Positions 21,976 to 33,974 of a stretch of DNA of 64,000 nt are shown in pieces. This DNA is from Hygrocybe punicea (Eukaryota > Basidiomycota > Agaricomycetes > Agaricales > Hygrophoraceae), in NCBI GenBank assembly GCA_963556145.1, contig OY744466.1, forward strand, positions 5,084,001 through 5,148,000, in the 5' to 3' direction. The notes under the pieces are model-generated. The model did not search any database and was not told the DNA's origin. It saw only the letters and a program-made list of their open reading frames with translations. How positions within the stretch are numbered: the first letter of the stretch is position 1; each line of letters begins with the position of its first letter. The translations under genes were made by a program, and so were the position numbers.

Positions 21976-22179
21976 GCATTTCATTTATATTCTGTCAACG
22001 TTATACCCCCATTTTATTTAGTTCCTTTTAGTTTTCTAATGATATGACGAATGATGCGAATAGTCCTATGTCTTCGGGAGCCGATCGGCTTTCCTTAGAT
22101 GGGTGAACAAGCTGACATGTCCTTTATGTACACGATATATTTTTTTATATATACATGGGCTCGTTATTTTTTTTCTATT

Positions 22180-22691
22180 TTACAGGCGGCCGGTCTCGTA
22201 GTCCCGCTTCAACATCGCCAACCTTGAGGTCGACTGTTCGAGATCGACACGGAGCCGCTGGAACTCTTGACCAAAGTGGACGAGGTGACGGTTGATGTTG
22301 GTGCCCAGGGCTCCCAGCTCCTCCATAAGGACCGCCAGCCACGCCGACACTTGCTCGTAATTCTCCATCGTCAAGAGAAACGGGTTTGCTGCCGAGGCCG
22401 CCCTAAGCCTTTTCGTCGGCCACTCTTCCTCCGACTCTTCCTCGTCTTCGTCATCATCCTCGACCGATTCCACATCCTCGACCCGCGGTTTGCTCGTTGA
22501 GGCCCGGGCAGGCCTACTGCGGATCGGCTTTGTCGTGAACGACAACGGCTTCCTCGTGCCGACCGCGACCTCTTTGCCCTTTCCGGTATCCACCTTGCGC
22601 CGACCCCCGCCCGTCCGGTGTGTAGCGTTAGTACATCTTTCCGGCATCGTTCGCACACGTAGCCCGTGATGCCTCGACACGCCTCTTGAGC
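22180..22691 (-). pseudogene. Antisense gene of gypsy element, 3' part
   Basis: This is the downstream half of the minus-strand gene that starts near 29538. A frame rejoined across the Tnp2 element gives a cysteine pattern C-x2-C-x6-C-x8-C-x2-C, with residues RGITGYVCERCRKDVLT at the centre, suggesting a zinc-binding or Zn-cluster-like module. Downstream, in a second frame, come basic Arg/Lys/Pro segments, an acidic run (DEDEEESEEEWPTKRLR) and a C-terminal amphipathic helix region with HFGQEFQRLRVDLEQ. The change of frame suggests a small indel or an unseen intron. The stop lies at 22180. Confidence 0.55.
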
Positions 22692-23129
22692 CCCAGTGAA
22701 AAGTCGGTCAATTGTGGTCGATTTTCTTCCGTTGTGTGCTGAGATAATGGATGTGAAAGATGGTAATTCAAGATTGGCTCCATGATAGATATTTTTCTTT
22801 TATCCTCGATTACTCCTCGATTATACCAGATTAAATCTTAAGAGAATATATTTTAACTACATCGTCATGGCGTTGATTTTCTCAGCTCTTTCTATTAGAA
22901 TAATCTATGATAATTGCTCGCAATTCCTCTCATTCTATTAATGTAATTGCAAGAAATCTTTTGACATCTATTAGGCAAAGCCGAAACTAATATACAGTAA
23001 TCGTGTCCACATGTGTTGTTACCTGGCCCCCAATATTGCCTATACCAGCCGTGCCTCGTCTGAGAGTGAATCGTGCAAAAAAGTGAATGAGGTCGGCGTC
23101 GAGAAGCACCATCTACGACTCGGAACGAG

Positions 23130-25203
23130 TCTTCTTGCCTTTCTAAAGAGAATGTTAGAATCTGCGACTCAGATCAGTAGAGAGCGGTGTACATACCAAA
23201 GCCTTTGCCAGCGAGGTATAATGCTAAAGTGATTCCGAGCCATCTTAGCGTTGTCAAGCCAATCAATATTACGAACGCTCACCCGAAGCTCTTCCTTTGC
23301 GAGAGTCTTGTAATATTCCTTGAAGTCCGCTTTCAAGCCACCAGGGTGTGTCTCTAACCATGCACGCATGCAGAGATTCCTAGATATCAAGATGTTAACG
23401 CTTAGTGTCTCAAACAAGCAAGTAAGACGTACATCGGAGTATCAGCAGCCCCCGGAACAGCATAAGCGCTCTTCGGAAAAGGTTTCTCGGCCTTTGCGCC
23501 AGTCTTCTTCCCGCCTTGGCTCGTACTCGTGGTCGGTTCAGCTATGTGCTGAGAGGGGTCCTTCGGAGCTGGTGTGGTACCTTCACAAGTAGCCGCATAG
23601 CTTGCAAGTGTGTCCTCCATGCCGATACTCGTAGGGTTCACAGGCACGTTGACTTCACCAGTCGCATCGCTTACAGATGCGTCGTCTAGGCCGTTGATGA
23701 TGCAGGTACTCGTAGCGTTCACAGGCACGTTGACTTTACGAGTCGGATCGCTTACAGGCGTGTCGTCCATGCTGCTGATGATGCTGGTACTCGTAGCGTT
23801 CGCAGGCATGATGACTTTACCCGTATCCATAGGTGCGTCATCCATGTTGGTACTTGTAAGCGGTTTCCTTGTGTTCGTGATGTCATCGATCAGAGCGTCG
23901 AGGTTATCGCTAGTGCATATTTCCATTGGTAATATTTGATGGCAAATAATAGTAAGACTCACAGTGGGTTGACGATTCTTGTCGCACCTGGAGCTGGGAT
24001 AGGACTCGGAGTGGGTTTGTCATGTCGATTGTCATCCTTGTGCGGAATGTTGTCCTCACGCTGAATGTTGTCCTCGCACTGCTTGTTGTTGGTGGGCAAG
24101 TCGGCTTGATTAGGCTTTGCACCAGAGTCTTCATCCATGCGAATGAGGCCTTTATCGTCAAGAGAAGCGCTAGTGGCCGTAACAGGTATCGTCGTTGGGT
24201 CCGTTTTGATCTTCTTACTCAACCTTACTTTGGGGTCTTCCGGGTCCTTGCCCTTGAGATGATTCTGAACCCAAGATGGATAATTCAGTGTCGCCCAGTG
24301 GTCAAGTTTCCAATTGCCCTCGCAAAGACAAAACTCGACGAAGTCATGTTGCATTTCGCGCTTGAAGAACTCGTTAGCGTCAGCATCGATTACTCGCCAA
24401 CTATCTGGTGCCATCTTGAGTTTCCGCATAGAGAACCAGCATTGCCTTGCTTTGAGTGATATACGCCAGAGAAGGTCGCGATTTGCTGGATTTCCGTTAA
24501 TATCCTCGATGTATGTGTGTCGACCTTCAATGTTATCCTCCTGGTCACTGTCCTCACCAATGTTCTGTCTAGGCCGGCCACGTTTGCGCTTCTGGGTTGC
24601 GAGGGCATTTGTATCACCAATCGTGTGTTGACGAGCCTTCTTGTATGCTTTTTGAGTCCAAAACTTGATGTTGGGATAGTTCGCTTGGTTGAGAGGTGCA
24701 ACGAGCTGTTTGGTGGAGTGTAAGCTATTTCCCGTAGCCTCAGAGTTCGTTAGCGGCAATCTCTCCAAGACCTTGGACAACATGGATCTCGGATATAAAC
24801 AAGTCAATGATACACTCTCTCAAATGGGAAAACTCACTTCGTTGAGCTCAACTCAGTGGTAAGGGCAATGTTCTCTTTCTCAAGCGCCAGAATATGTTGT
24901 TTCAGGTGCATATATGTGGCATTATCGCCACTCGTATTCATATTACTGATTGAATTCATGCTGCGACAGGGAGAGAGAGCTTGGCTTGGCGTAAACGAGC
25001 TCAAGGCTGCTGATGATCCTGTACTCTAAAGGATGGTATTAGTAAAGTTTTACATTGTGTGACGCACACACCATAAATTGACCATGTCCCGGATTATTGC
25101 CAGCAAAATCATACTGCTGATAATTGTTGTGTAACGGAGACGAATGTGTGTTTGAGAAAAACTGCATGCTAGGGGAGAATGGGAGACTGTTGGTGTGATC
25201 CAT
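23130..25203 (-). CDS. Second gene of Tnp2 element: AT-hook, coiled-coil protein
   Basis: Proposed start ATG 25203 (MDHTNSLPFSPSMQF). Exons are separated by short introns with GTGTGTG, GTGAGTT, GTGAGTC and GTACGTC donors, near 25074-25028, 24835-24787, 23965-23910 and 23433-23402. Exon 2 ends in a leucine-zipper-like helix (HLKQHILALEKENIALTTEL). Exon 3 (to about 23966) has the AT-hook KRKRGRPRQN and a Trp-rich region. Exon 4 carries three imperfect repeats around VNVPVNATST. Exon 5 (LETHPGGLKADFKEYYKTL) runs to about 23190, then another GTACAC donor. The last exon is not fixed. By analogy with two-gene CACTA elements it could bind the element ends, but that is inference. Confidence 0.6.
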
Positions 25204-25324
25204 GTCTGGGTCTGGGGGATGCGTGAAGATTGGGGACAAGAAGAGGTATTGGTTTATATGAAAAATTGAGATGCGACACAGCAACGTCATCGTAGATTAT
25301 AATATTTGAAGTACACGGTGTCAA

Positions 25325-28300
25325 CTAAGCATACAAATCGTCGTCATCATCCTCCTCATGCTCGTCAAAATCCTCTTCGTCTTCCTGACCTAGCAATGTA
25401 GCAATATCTAACCCTGGCTTCTCGACAAGAACATATTCAGCATCCGGTACCTCAATCCTGCCTTCCGGTGTCACCTTGTAGAAAGGGAAAAACGCCACAA
25501 CAGAGTCGATGACTTTGATGTCGATGACTTGCAATGCTTGATCACTTTGGTAGTTACACGCATAAACCGTCTGTTCCGAGAGTTTGAGAAGTTCGAGATC
25601 CGGGTCAGAGAAGAGAGAGACAAGAGCAAGTGAATAGATCTCATCAGGTCCAAAGCGAAGACGGAAAAAGTATTGCACTTCAGCAAACTCAGATTTGCTA
25701 TTGCCTTGAATACGAATCTAGAAACAAGTGAGAGAAAGTTTGAGCAAAAGAATAGTGAACACACCTTGACATTGCGAGTCCTTCGAAGATTCCTTTTAGA
25801 CCGAGACTCGTACCAGAGTGATCTGGCTATTTGTCCATTTGGAAGGGATAGGCGTGCCCACCGTTTAACTGTCCTTGTCCAGCCATCCTGGTTTTCCCAA
25901 CCTTTGTTCGTCCAGTAGTGGAGAATTGGATCTGACTCAACTTCAGTCACATCAGTGGGTGTCTTCTGGCATGCCCGCAACAATGCATAGCCTCCTCCAA
26001 GATCAACTGCACCTCGAGGAAGCTTGTCTTTTGTTCGAAGATCGATGTTTGGTATTATGGCACGCATTGAATTGAGTTGCGCACGCAGAATGCCACGTTG
26101 TGATATGTTTGCATAAGGATCGCGGTCCTGTCGTATTTCTTGTCCAAGATTGCCGATCATCGTCTCCATCGTCCATTGTGCATAGCAGGCCATAGGCCCA
26201 ATGCGGACTGTTTCTGGACCCATATGTGTCAGGAGGTGTATGCTGTGCCGGACAAAATGAAGGCGTTCAGGTCGCCTCTGATAATACAATTCTTCAAACT
26301 CCCTCACGAATTTGCACAGCATCATTGTTCCTTCTGTCAATTGCGCAGCCGAGATCGACCGTTGTTGCAGAAGATGGACACCACGTACAAGTTTGCAGTA
26401 GTTGCGCCAATACTTTTCAGGTAAAATGGAGTGGAACAATGCTGGTCCGAGACCGAATATATAGAGAAGGAACTCCCAGGCCTTGTAGCCTGAGTTGATC
26501 TTGTCTGCCGGATTTCGTGGAGCACGATCAAAGGACGAAGGGATGAATGATGTCGCCAATGCAACAGTCTGACCATGCGCATCCCATACAGCACCTTTCA
26601 AAACAGCCCAATCCCAGGTCGCCTTCGTATCAGGCAGGTAACATTTGATAGTTCCACGCCAAAGTCCTATCATGAGATCAGGATCATTGAGAGTGACGAG
26701 ATGCATGATGTCGAGGAGATTCATCTTCGGAACACCGAGAATGTGTTCCTCCATGAGGCCACTGAGAATTGTCGGTTTTGTGAGACCAGTTTTAAGGCGA
26801 ATGGCTTTGAAACGAGTGGGGTTCGGAGCAGCAACTAGTTCTGCAAGGTTATTGTTATATCGTTGAGTAATGTTCCAGTGAAAATTGTGGAGTTTTTGAA
26901 ACGTAACATCATCGTGTGTGCCTCCTTTGACAGTATAATTGACTGGCTTGAGCATGGCGGGGTAGTAATGGTTGTCATTGGGTGGACGACGGCCGGGAAT
27001 ACCACAATACATACGACAACCATGTTTCCCCTGATGTCCAACCATTCCCGTCATTTCGGCCATGGCCACACCATCGGCAGTGTTGAAGCCAAGGAAAGGG
27101 ATCGCTTTCACAACATGTGAGTTGGTCGCAGCATTCCAGATGCGCAGGCCTTCTTTCTGAAGAGCAGAAATATGGTAAAGGCCAGGCCACATGAAAGAAT
27201 CTGAGTGCTTCGGCTTGTTGGGACCTCCAGCAAATCCACCCGGGGCGACATAAGTTTTAAGGTATCGAAATAAGGGAGAGAGGTTGTGGATGATAAAAAC
27301 GTAGATCCAACAGTCGGATGACTTGTCTTGGTACAACTGAGCTGAATCAAATGACAATTGTAACACAATGTCGTCGTCTTTGATCTTGCCACTGCGAACG
27401 GCATCCAAATATTCTTGGCCACAATACGTATCATTGTACATGTCCAGTCTGCCTCCATGGGTATCAAGATAGTCAAGTATCCGTCTCGTTTCCTGAGAAC
27501 GATATTGCATCATGACGGCAGTCTTTGGTGAGCGGTAGAGTGCTTGGATGACAGGTCCAATTGGTATGGTATGAAATTGTCGTCGCGGAACTCGTTCACC
27601 AGCTCGGGTTTGTATGTTTTTATGATAACGATCCTCCGAGCAGAAGGGGCAAGCATCGAGCTCGCTGAATGGCCCTGTGAAGGCAGCACAGGAATCGACA
27701 CACATGTCGTGAACAATTGGAGAGACACCACTAATCATCTCGACACGTCTCTTCATCTGATCAAATGAGAAAAACTCATCTTCAGGATGCCGAGCCATGG
27801 CTGCTGCTCGGATTGAGTGATACGTCTCTTGTGAAGCATTTGTTACAGAAAGAAATGTCCGTAATGAGAAGAGAAAGTCGGGGTCTTCTACATCGAATGG
27901 GAGATCTGGTGACGCCTCACGGAGGTATTCGATAGCTTCCTGTTTCATATTGCTGGCGTCAAGTGTCGCATGTCTGAGGGAATTGATAAATTCAGCAGTG
28001 ATTCGAATGTTCTCAATGGTCGAGTGAGTTCCCAGTGATACAAAGGGGTCGGCAGGTTGTTCAACAGCCTGGGGTGGTGGATTTTCGTCAACGGCATCAT
28101 TGTCAGAGAGTTCGAGTCCATCGGCATCAACATCGCGATCTATCTCATCATTGGCTTCCACCAGATCACTCAGCAAATGCCCAATATCCTGATTTTCCGG
28201 CAAGGGCTCGATATCCTGGTATTCTTTTGAGGAATACACACAACCATAGAAATAAGGAAAACGGACCTGATCAACATCAAGCCCTACAACAGCCTCAGGC

Positions 28301-28542
28301 TCCAACCGTGGCCTGACATTCCTCCTTGTCTCCCGGTCTTCTGGGGTATCAACATCATGATCTCCTGAGTTCCCTGCGCCTGACTGCATATCAGATCCCC
28401 CATCTTGTGTAGAATCGGCAGGTGGCAAAGGCTGGCGAGGACCACGGGAGGTCAGAAATTCTGCCAAGGCCGCATCTGTAGTTGCTTGGTAGTATCGACG
28501 GAATGTTGCTCTAGAGGCATGCTCTCGGGGACGAGGTGGCAT
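25325..28542 (-). CDS. Tnp2-like (Transposase_21-type) transposase, 1056 aa
   Basis: Exon 1 is 28542-25765 and exon 2 is 25717-25325, with a 47-bp intron (donor GTGTGTTC, acceptor TTTCTAG) that keeps phase 0. The acidic, Pro-rich N-terminus is followed at about residue 280 by a zinc-like cluster (CVDSCAAFTGPFSELDACPFC). The core has DIVLQLSFDSAQLYQDKSSD, the SDSFMWPGLYHISALQKEGL region, and GKHGCRMYCGIPG. A further conserved block is GLMEEHILGVPKMNLLDIMH. The C-terminus is acidic. It should cut and rejoin the CCCAGTG ends of its own element. No stop interrupts the frame. The family call rests on motif order remembered from fungal Tnp2-like proteins; related CMC branches are possible. Confidence 0.82.
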
Positions 28543-28663
28543 GGTTAGAGATCACGAACTTGAACACATTGGCTTTATTATTAATCGATCGTAACCTTTT
28601 ACAGACGACATAGTGTAAAATAAATTATTAAAATCTTATCTAAAACATCGACTTTTCACTGGG

Positions 28664-29538
28664 CTTGAGCCTTGACGCAGTTGGTGCAGGGTTGTAGAGG
28701 AAACGGCCCGGTGAACTGTTACCAGGATCAGTGACTAAAGAACAAATGAACCGACACAGGAACTCACCATCGTACCAGCCAAATCTCCAATCTCTACGCC
28801 CGGCATATCTACGTCTTCTACATTGGCCGGTGTCTCTGGTGCCGGGTCGACGTGGCCTTCCTCTGGCTCAACTGCGACTTCGCCTTCCAGAATCGACTCA
28901 GTCCCTGGTTCACCCGCGACCGATGCGTTTGCTTCAGCTTGCCATTCCTCGCTGAGCTGCCGCCGATACGCGGCTCCATCCCTTTCAACCCGGTCCGCTT
29001 CTTGGGTCCAGTGCTGCCCGTGCTGTTCTATTCTAAGCCACTCCCGCCTTTCCTCTGCCGCCTTTCGCCTTTTCTCTGCCTCTGCTCGTGCATTTGCCTC
29101 TGCCAATCATCTGGCCTTCTCTTCCCACGTAGCCGCTTCCTCATCTGCCCGCCGTCTAGCTTCTTCCTTTTCCTGCCTCTCTCGGTCTGCCGCTTCTTTC
29201 AACCACTCTTCGACATCGTTAGCGTATGATCGGCGGTCAGCCCATAGCGGTGGCATTACTGGCCTCGTACCACCAGCTCGGAGTTCCGCGACGATTCCAT
29301 GATAAGCACGCTAGTGGGACCACATGAGCTATCTTAGGACATGTGTAATCAATCGGGAAACTCACCAGCGCTTTCTTGCGGCCGCTTACCCATTGCTGGG
29401 CCATCCCCTCGTTGCCGTCTACCATCGTAACGAGATCGTCGCTGTGAAACACAGTGACCGTGTTAACGGCCTCTTCGTAGTCCGCCCAGGTTCGATGCTT
29501 TCGACGAAGGCAAGGAAATTATCGTAGACTTGGGACAT
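28664..29538 (-). pseudogene. Antisense gene of gypsy element, 5' part
   Basis: ATG at 29538 begins MSQVYDNFLAFVESIEPG. A one-base frameshift near 29480 must be corrected to reach DYEEAVNTVTVFHSDD and VDGNEGMAQQW. An intron follows (GTGAGTTTCC to CCACTAG, about 29368-29312). Exon 2 encodes a long charged helix (KEAADRERQEKEEARRR) with one TGA at 29107-29109, then an acidic Pro/Glu-rich region. The reading frame would continue into 22691 once the Tnp2 element is removed. The gene lies between integrase and the 3' LTR on the opposite strand. Function unknown; predicted coiled coil plus Cys cluster. Confidence 0.55.
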
Positions 29539-29696
29539 GGTGGGCGTGTGATGGTGTAGAGGAAAGGTCGGATCAACAACGAGTTTTTTTTTATTTTTTT
29601 TTACTTTGCCATTGTTTGGCCGCTCACGTGATTGGCCACACTCGCGACCCTTATTTGGAGACCCCATATTCTTGACCACGGATGGTCTCTATTAGA

Positions 29697-29709
29697 AGAC
29701 CCAAGGAGA
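29697..29709 (+). promoter_or_regulatory. Polypurine tract
   Basis: The purine-rich sequence GACCCAAGGAGA lies immediately before the 3' LTR, where plus-strand DNA synthesis is primed in LTR elements. Confidence 0.6.
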
Positions 29710-30493
29710 TGTAGAGGGTCCTCGACCCTCTGAGGCCATAACATCGATATCTCGCGAATCCGCTCGAACCCGACGTCTCTAGCAATCTACGCTCGAACCC
29801 GACGCAACCCGATGCAACCCGATGCATACCGACTAGCACGGCCGCTCACGTACCTGGTCGGTCCATCTCCTAAACTCATGGAACTTCAAATATCAAAGAT
29901 AGATCTCATCGGACTGGGATCCCAACATCAGACTTGCCTTATTTGCGCCTAGTGTCTCCCTTATGGAGATACAGTAAAGTATATTACATCTTTTACGGTT
30001 TTTTATATCTTCCACCCATTTTCCCTGTCATTGTCGCCTCGCAACCCTCTTCCTACTTGTCCATTTTTATTCTCCTTTGTTTTCTCTCATCGGCCAAGGA
30101 CTCTCATCCAAATCTAGGTACAGAAATTTGTAGTATAAAAACAGTGCCCAAGCGCCGTCTCATAATAAGAAACCAGTTCCCCCGTTTCCTCTCTCTGAGA
30201 ATTAGTCTCTCAGTAAAATCCATCGCACACATTGCTCGTTGGATTCCTCGACGCTCTCCTCATCGTTCTACCACCTTTATCTCTACGTCCCTCGTCACCC
30301 GACACCCGACCTGCTGTACCCGACATCGTTGGCTTCGACCGGTCTCGATAGATTTCAGTAGTTTACTCAGCGGCTTCTTACCATTTATATCCTATCATTT
30401 TACTGAAGCTTGTTAGACTATTCCTAGTCACTTCTACGCTGACACCACAGGTTAGGATCTTTATTCCACAGCCACCCCGACCTCGCCTCTACA
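29710..30493 (+). repeat. 3' LTR of gypsy element
   Basis: 784 bp, TGTAGAGGGTCC to CCTCTACA, colinear with the 5' LTR. Followed by GCGC, the partner of GTGC before the 5' LTR. Confidence 0.93.
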
Positions 30494-31360
30494 GCGCTGT
30501 CTCCAGAAAACCGTGCCAACACTCAACGGACGCCATTTTCGACCTGTCCCAGCATATCCGCCCTCGTTTCACCCTTGTGTCACCAGCCATCCACGTCTCT
30601 GCCCTCGCCATTGTCCCCAGAGGCCATCCGTGACATGCCCCCACCGTCTGAGCCCCCGCCATCCCCAGAAACCCACGCCAGCCCCAAACATACCTTGTTT
30701 TCGACGTATTCCACCATTTCCGCCCCCGTTCTGCTCTCGTTTCGACCCCCGGCAGCCGCGTACCACTGCCAGGACCCCCATATCACCCTCCGTGACGCCG
30801 TACAAGCTGCCCCCGCCGCATTCGAGCCCCCAACACCGTCCCACATCGCCCCACCATTGGCCCCTGCGTTCTATCATCCAGGACCAATGCCGGACCCACA
30901 GACCAGCCCCTATGCCCACGTTCATGCCCCCGCACCTCTGTACAGCCCCCTCCCATCCCAAACGCGTCCGCCCCCCTCCTTCTTCGATGCCCCCAACACA
31001 CCACGTCACCCGCTACCCCAGTCAACCCCGCCCGCCCACGATCCACCCCACAGAGCCTCGCAGGCCCATTGAGTAGCCCATACCACAACCCCACACTCGA
31101 CCCCGTCCTGCTACACCCATGCACTGCTGCTCCATGACTTCATACCCACTACACCCTTGTTGTTATCCCCAGAAGCAGGCCAGGGCACGCTGCCAACAAC
31201 CACATTTGCCACTGACGACATACCTGCTGCAACTTTGCTTGCGCTCGAGTCAGCCCTGTTATCTCTTAAGGCCCTCAAGGTTCTGGAGCAAAAGTTAGTA
31301 AAGTTGGTGGATCGGTTGGAGAAGTTGGAAGACTTTGTGTTGGAAGATTCATGTTGAGTT
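30494..31360 (+). mobile_element. LTR-retrotransposon remnant, downstream piece
   Basis: Resumes the Pro/Ser/Thr-rich sequence interrupted at 4190. The last frame (31157-31357) ends in a leucine-rich helix (LKALKVLEQKLVKLVDRLEK) and a stop, like the coiled-coil end of a Gag-like protein. No pol motif is present. Confidence 0.45.
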
Positions 31361-31889
31361 GATTGGATTTTTGTTTTTGTTTTTGTTTTTGTTTTGTTTT
31401 CAGTATTGTCCCTTCCCTCCCTCCCTTTTTCTTTTCACTATTTCTTTCTTCCTTGCCTTGTGTGAGACTGGGGACAGTCTCTATTTGTGTCTCTACACCG
31501 TCACGCACCGTCTATTTGTCTTGCCTTCTTCACCCGTTATTGTCCTAACAACCAACTTCACATAAATACCCCCTATAGTTGACATACTAGAGAGACGTCT
31601 TGTATACCCCCAATTCCAGTCTATCATATCACCTCTTTACTGCACCGTCCATGCGATAGCTCCACTGTACTCTATTAAACTTTGTGTTCCTTCTATAAAG
31701 TGCTACATATACGCCGAAAACATCGCTGACTGTTTCGCACATGCCACGCACATCGCGCACATCAGAAACATCATTGCCACTATCCAGAGCACCTCTGAGT
31801 ATTTTTATTAACCTTTTGGATTGAGATTGAACCCCTCAGAATTCGTACAGCACTGTGGTAGAGTTGGTATTTGATTCTGTTCACATTAC
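31361..31889. other. Non-coding stretch
   Basis: T-rich GTTTTT repeats (31368-31400), then pyrimidine-rich and mixed sequence. I see no gene; it could be a decayed LTR of the surrounding element. Confidence 0.4.
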
Positions 31890-32057
31890 CGCAGTGCACC
31901 CTTTCACCGCGTTCGTGGTTTGGACACCATTCAGGAAATCCGGCAGGCCTCAAAACCCGGAACTGAACCCACAGTCCAGTTCAGCACTTGGCTGAACTGG
32001 TTCAGTTCAGGGTTTGAACCAGGTTCGGCTAGGTTCAGAACCGAACTACGGCAACAC
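31890..32057 (+). mobile_element. hAT-like MITE, right end only
   Basis: Matches the last 170 bases or so of the complete element at 34543-35787, including GGAAATCCGGCAGGCCTC and the tip ACGGCAACACTA. No left end is found upstream, so it is a truncated copy. It abuts the DUF6589-like gene fragment at 32058. Confidence 0.75.
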
Positions 32058-32137
32058 TACGTGAGGTCCCTTGGACCCACTCCACCGTGAGCATGGGGAG
32101 GCCTGTGCCACTTCAAAATGACCAGTAGTTTGTCACT
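32058..32137 (-). pseudogene. DUF6589-like gene, third fragment
   Basis: On the minus strand this encodes WHRPPHAHGG, which continues the frame arriving from 40344 once foldback element 2 is removed (allowing one frame change). It is cut off by the hAT end at 32057. Confidence 0.5.
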
Positions 32138-32199
32138 CAGTAGACCCAGTCGTTTTGGTTAACCCGATCGCAGATATAGTTGCAAAAGGTAGGTACACA

Positions 32200-33320
32200 T
32201 AGCGCAGTTGCTTGCTGGGGGGGTAGGTTAACCCAAAAGACAGCTCTTGCTGGGGAAATGTGGTGTGGTAGGTTGACCCAGGTACAGATCTTGCTGGTCA
32301 AGGGCGCCTGGGTGGGTCAACCCGGTGTCAGCTCTGCCATGGGGTAGGTTAACCCAGGGCAGCTATTCCAGGATGGATGGGTTGACCCAGGTCCAGCTGT
32401 TCAAGCCATGTGGGTTTACCTGGCTTCAGTTATTGCTGCAGCACTGGGTTGACCCTAGACCAGTTCTTGCTGCACACTGGGGTTGACCTGGACCCAGCTG
32501 TTGCTGCGGCATTGGGTTGACCAGGGCCCAGCACATGCTGGAGGGGGTGACTGGGGTCCAGCAATTGCTGGGTTGACCTGGCCCCAGCTCTTGCTGCAGG
32601 ATTGGGTCAACCCAGGTCCAGCTCTTACTGCTGCACCGGGTGGACCCAGGGCCATCTTTTGCTGCAGCACTGGGTCAACCCAGGGCCAGCTATTGCTGGA
32701 GGATTGGGTTGACCTGGTCCCAGCTCTTGCTGCAGCACTGGGTTGACCCAGGTCCAGCACCTCCTGCAGGGCTTGGGTTGACCAGGGTCCAGCTATTGAT
32801 GCAGCACTTGGTTGACCCAGGTCCAGCAATTACTGTGGCATTGGGTTGACCTGGTCCCAGCTCTTGCTGCAGCACTGGGTTGACCCGGGTCCAGCACTTC
32901 CTGCAGGGCTTGGGTTGACCGGGGTCCAGCTATTGCTGCAGCATTTGGTTGACCCTGGCCCAGCACTTGCTGCAGGGTAGGTTGACTGGGGTCCAGCTAT
33001 TGCTGCAGCACTTTGTTGACCCAGGTCCAGCAATTACTGCAGCATTGGGTTGACCTGGTCCCAGCTCTTGCTGCAGCACTGGGTTGACCAGGGTCCAGCT
33101 ATTGCTGCAGGGTAGGCTGACTGGGGTCCAGCCCGTTCTGTAGCGTTGGGTTGATCCTGGACCCACCCAATCGGCAGGATTGGGTTCACCACGGCCCGGC
33201 TATTGCTCCAGCACTGGGTTGCCATGCTCAGCTCTTGCTGCAGAATTGGGTTGACCCTGGCCTAGCTCTCGCTGCAGGATTGGGTTGACCAGGATCCAGC
33301 TCTTGCTGCCATGTGGGCTC
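32200..33320. repeat. 34-bp subterminal tandem repeats, left arm
   Basis: Roughly thirty imperfect units with the theme GGGTTGACCCAGGTCCAGC and TTGCTGCAGCACT. The inverse array is at 38930-40300. The two arrays differ in unit order, as expected from repeat turnover. Confidence 0.9.
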
Positions 33321-33974
33321 ATGTTGGTCCACAGGCTTGAGCGACACCCCAGTCTGCCTGCAATTATTTCATGTTCACAACATTGACAGAGCTCACACCA
33401 GCTCAAGCCAATATTTACTCAGAAACTGCCATATAAAGTCATCAAAAATTTTCCATCTGTACATGACACACAATGTACCACGTAATATAATTTGAATGCA
33501 CTTATTAAAAGCACAGGGAATAGCAAAATTAAAACATTATTATTTTGACAATGCACAATATCTTACTTTCACTATCAGCTATCAGCCGTTACAGGAGCTA
33601 TTTATTCCCAATGACAATCTATGACAAAATCAGAACTTACCACACTTCAAATATTGTGCTTTTCTATTTAATATTGCTCAATTCTCCATTGGAATCAATA
33701 TATATAACCTCACTATTACTTAAAATAGACACATAAATTTAATGATTATTTTATCCAAATACATAATTATATAGTGAAGGGCAGAAGGCAGGTGAGAGGA
33801 AGATAGGGGAGTGGGAGAGGGAGGAAGGTGGGAGTGGGAGAAGGGAGTGGGAGTGGAAGAAGGGGGAAGGTGGGAAGGCAGCAGGGACGGGAGGGAGACA
33901 GAGATGGAGACGGAGAGGGAGAGGGAGAGGGAGAGGGAGAGGGAGGAGGAGAGGGAGGAGAGTCGGAAGTACAT

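Larger units (their letters stand above)
22692..28663 (-). mobile_element. Tnp2-type (CMC superfamily) DNA transposon, 5972 bp
   Basis: Terminal inverted repeats CCCAGTGAAAAGTCG (22692-22706 and 28649-28663) are flanked by the 7-bp duplication CTTGAGC (22685-22691 and 28664-28670). It carries two minus-strand genes: a 1056-aa transposase and a second multi-exon gene with an AT-hook. The layout parallels the two-gene plan of CACTA elements, but the ends do not read CACTA and the duplication is longer than the 3 bp usual there. Both genes look largely intact, so this may be a young autonomous copy. Confidence 0.88.
4190..30493 (+). mobile_element. Ty3/gypsy LTR retrotransposon with three nested insertions
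   Basis: Two 784-bp LTRs (4190-4973 and 29710-30493), both starting TGTAGAG and ending TACA, bracket gag, protease, RT, RNase H and integrase on the plus strand plus an antisense gene near the 3' end. The gene order protease-RT-RNase H-integrase defines Ty3/gypsy. Flanks are GTGC (4186-4189) and GCGC (30494-30497), a 4-bp duplication with one transition. After removing the three insertions (5705-7694, 12616-21190, 22692-28663) the element is about 9.8 kb. In-frame TGA codons, a lost start codon and frameshifts show it is inactive. Confidence 0.9.

Noticed and set aside
22692..28663. KDZ assignment for this transposon
   Set aside because: The motif order (CPFC cluster, LSFDSAQLY, SDSFMWPGLYHI) fits Tnp2/Transposase_21-like proteins; the KDZ features are in the 40944-43067 gene instead.
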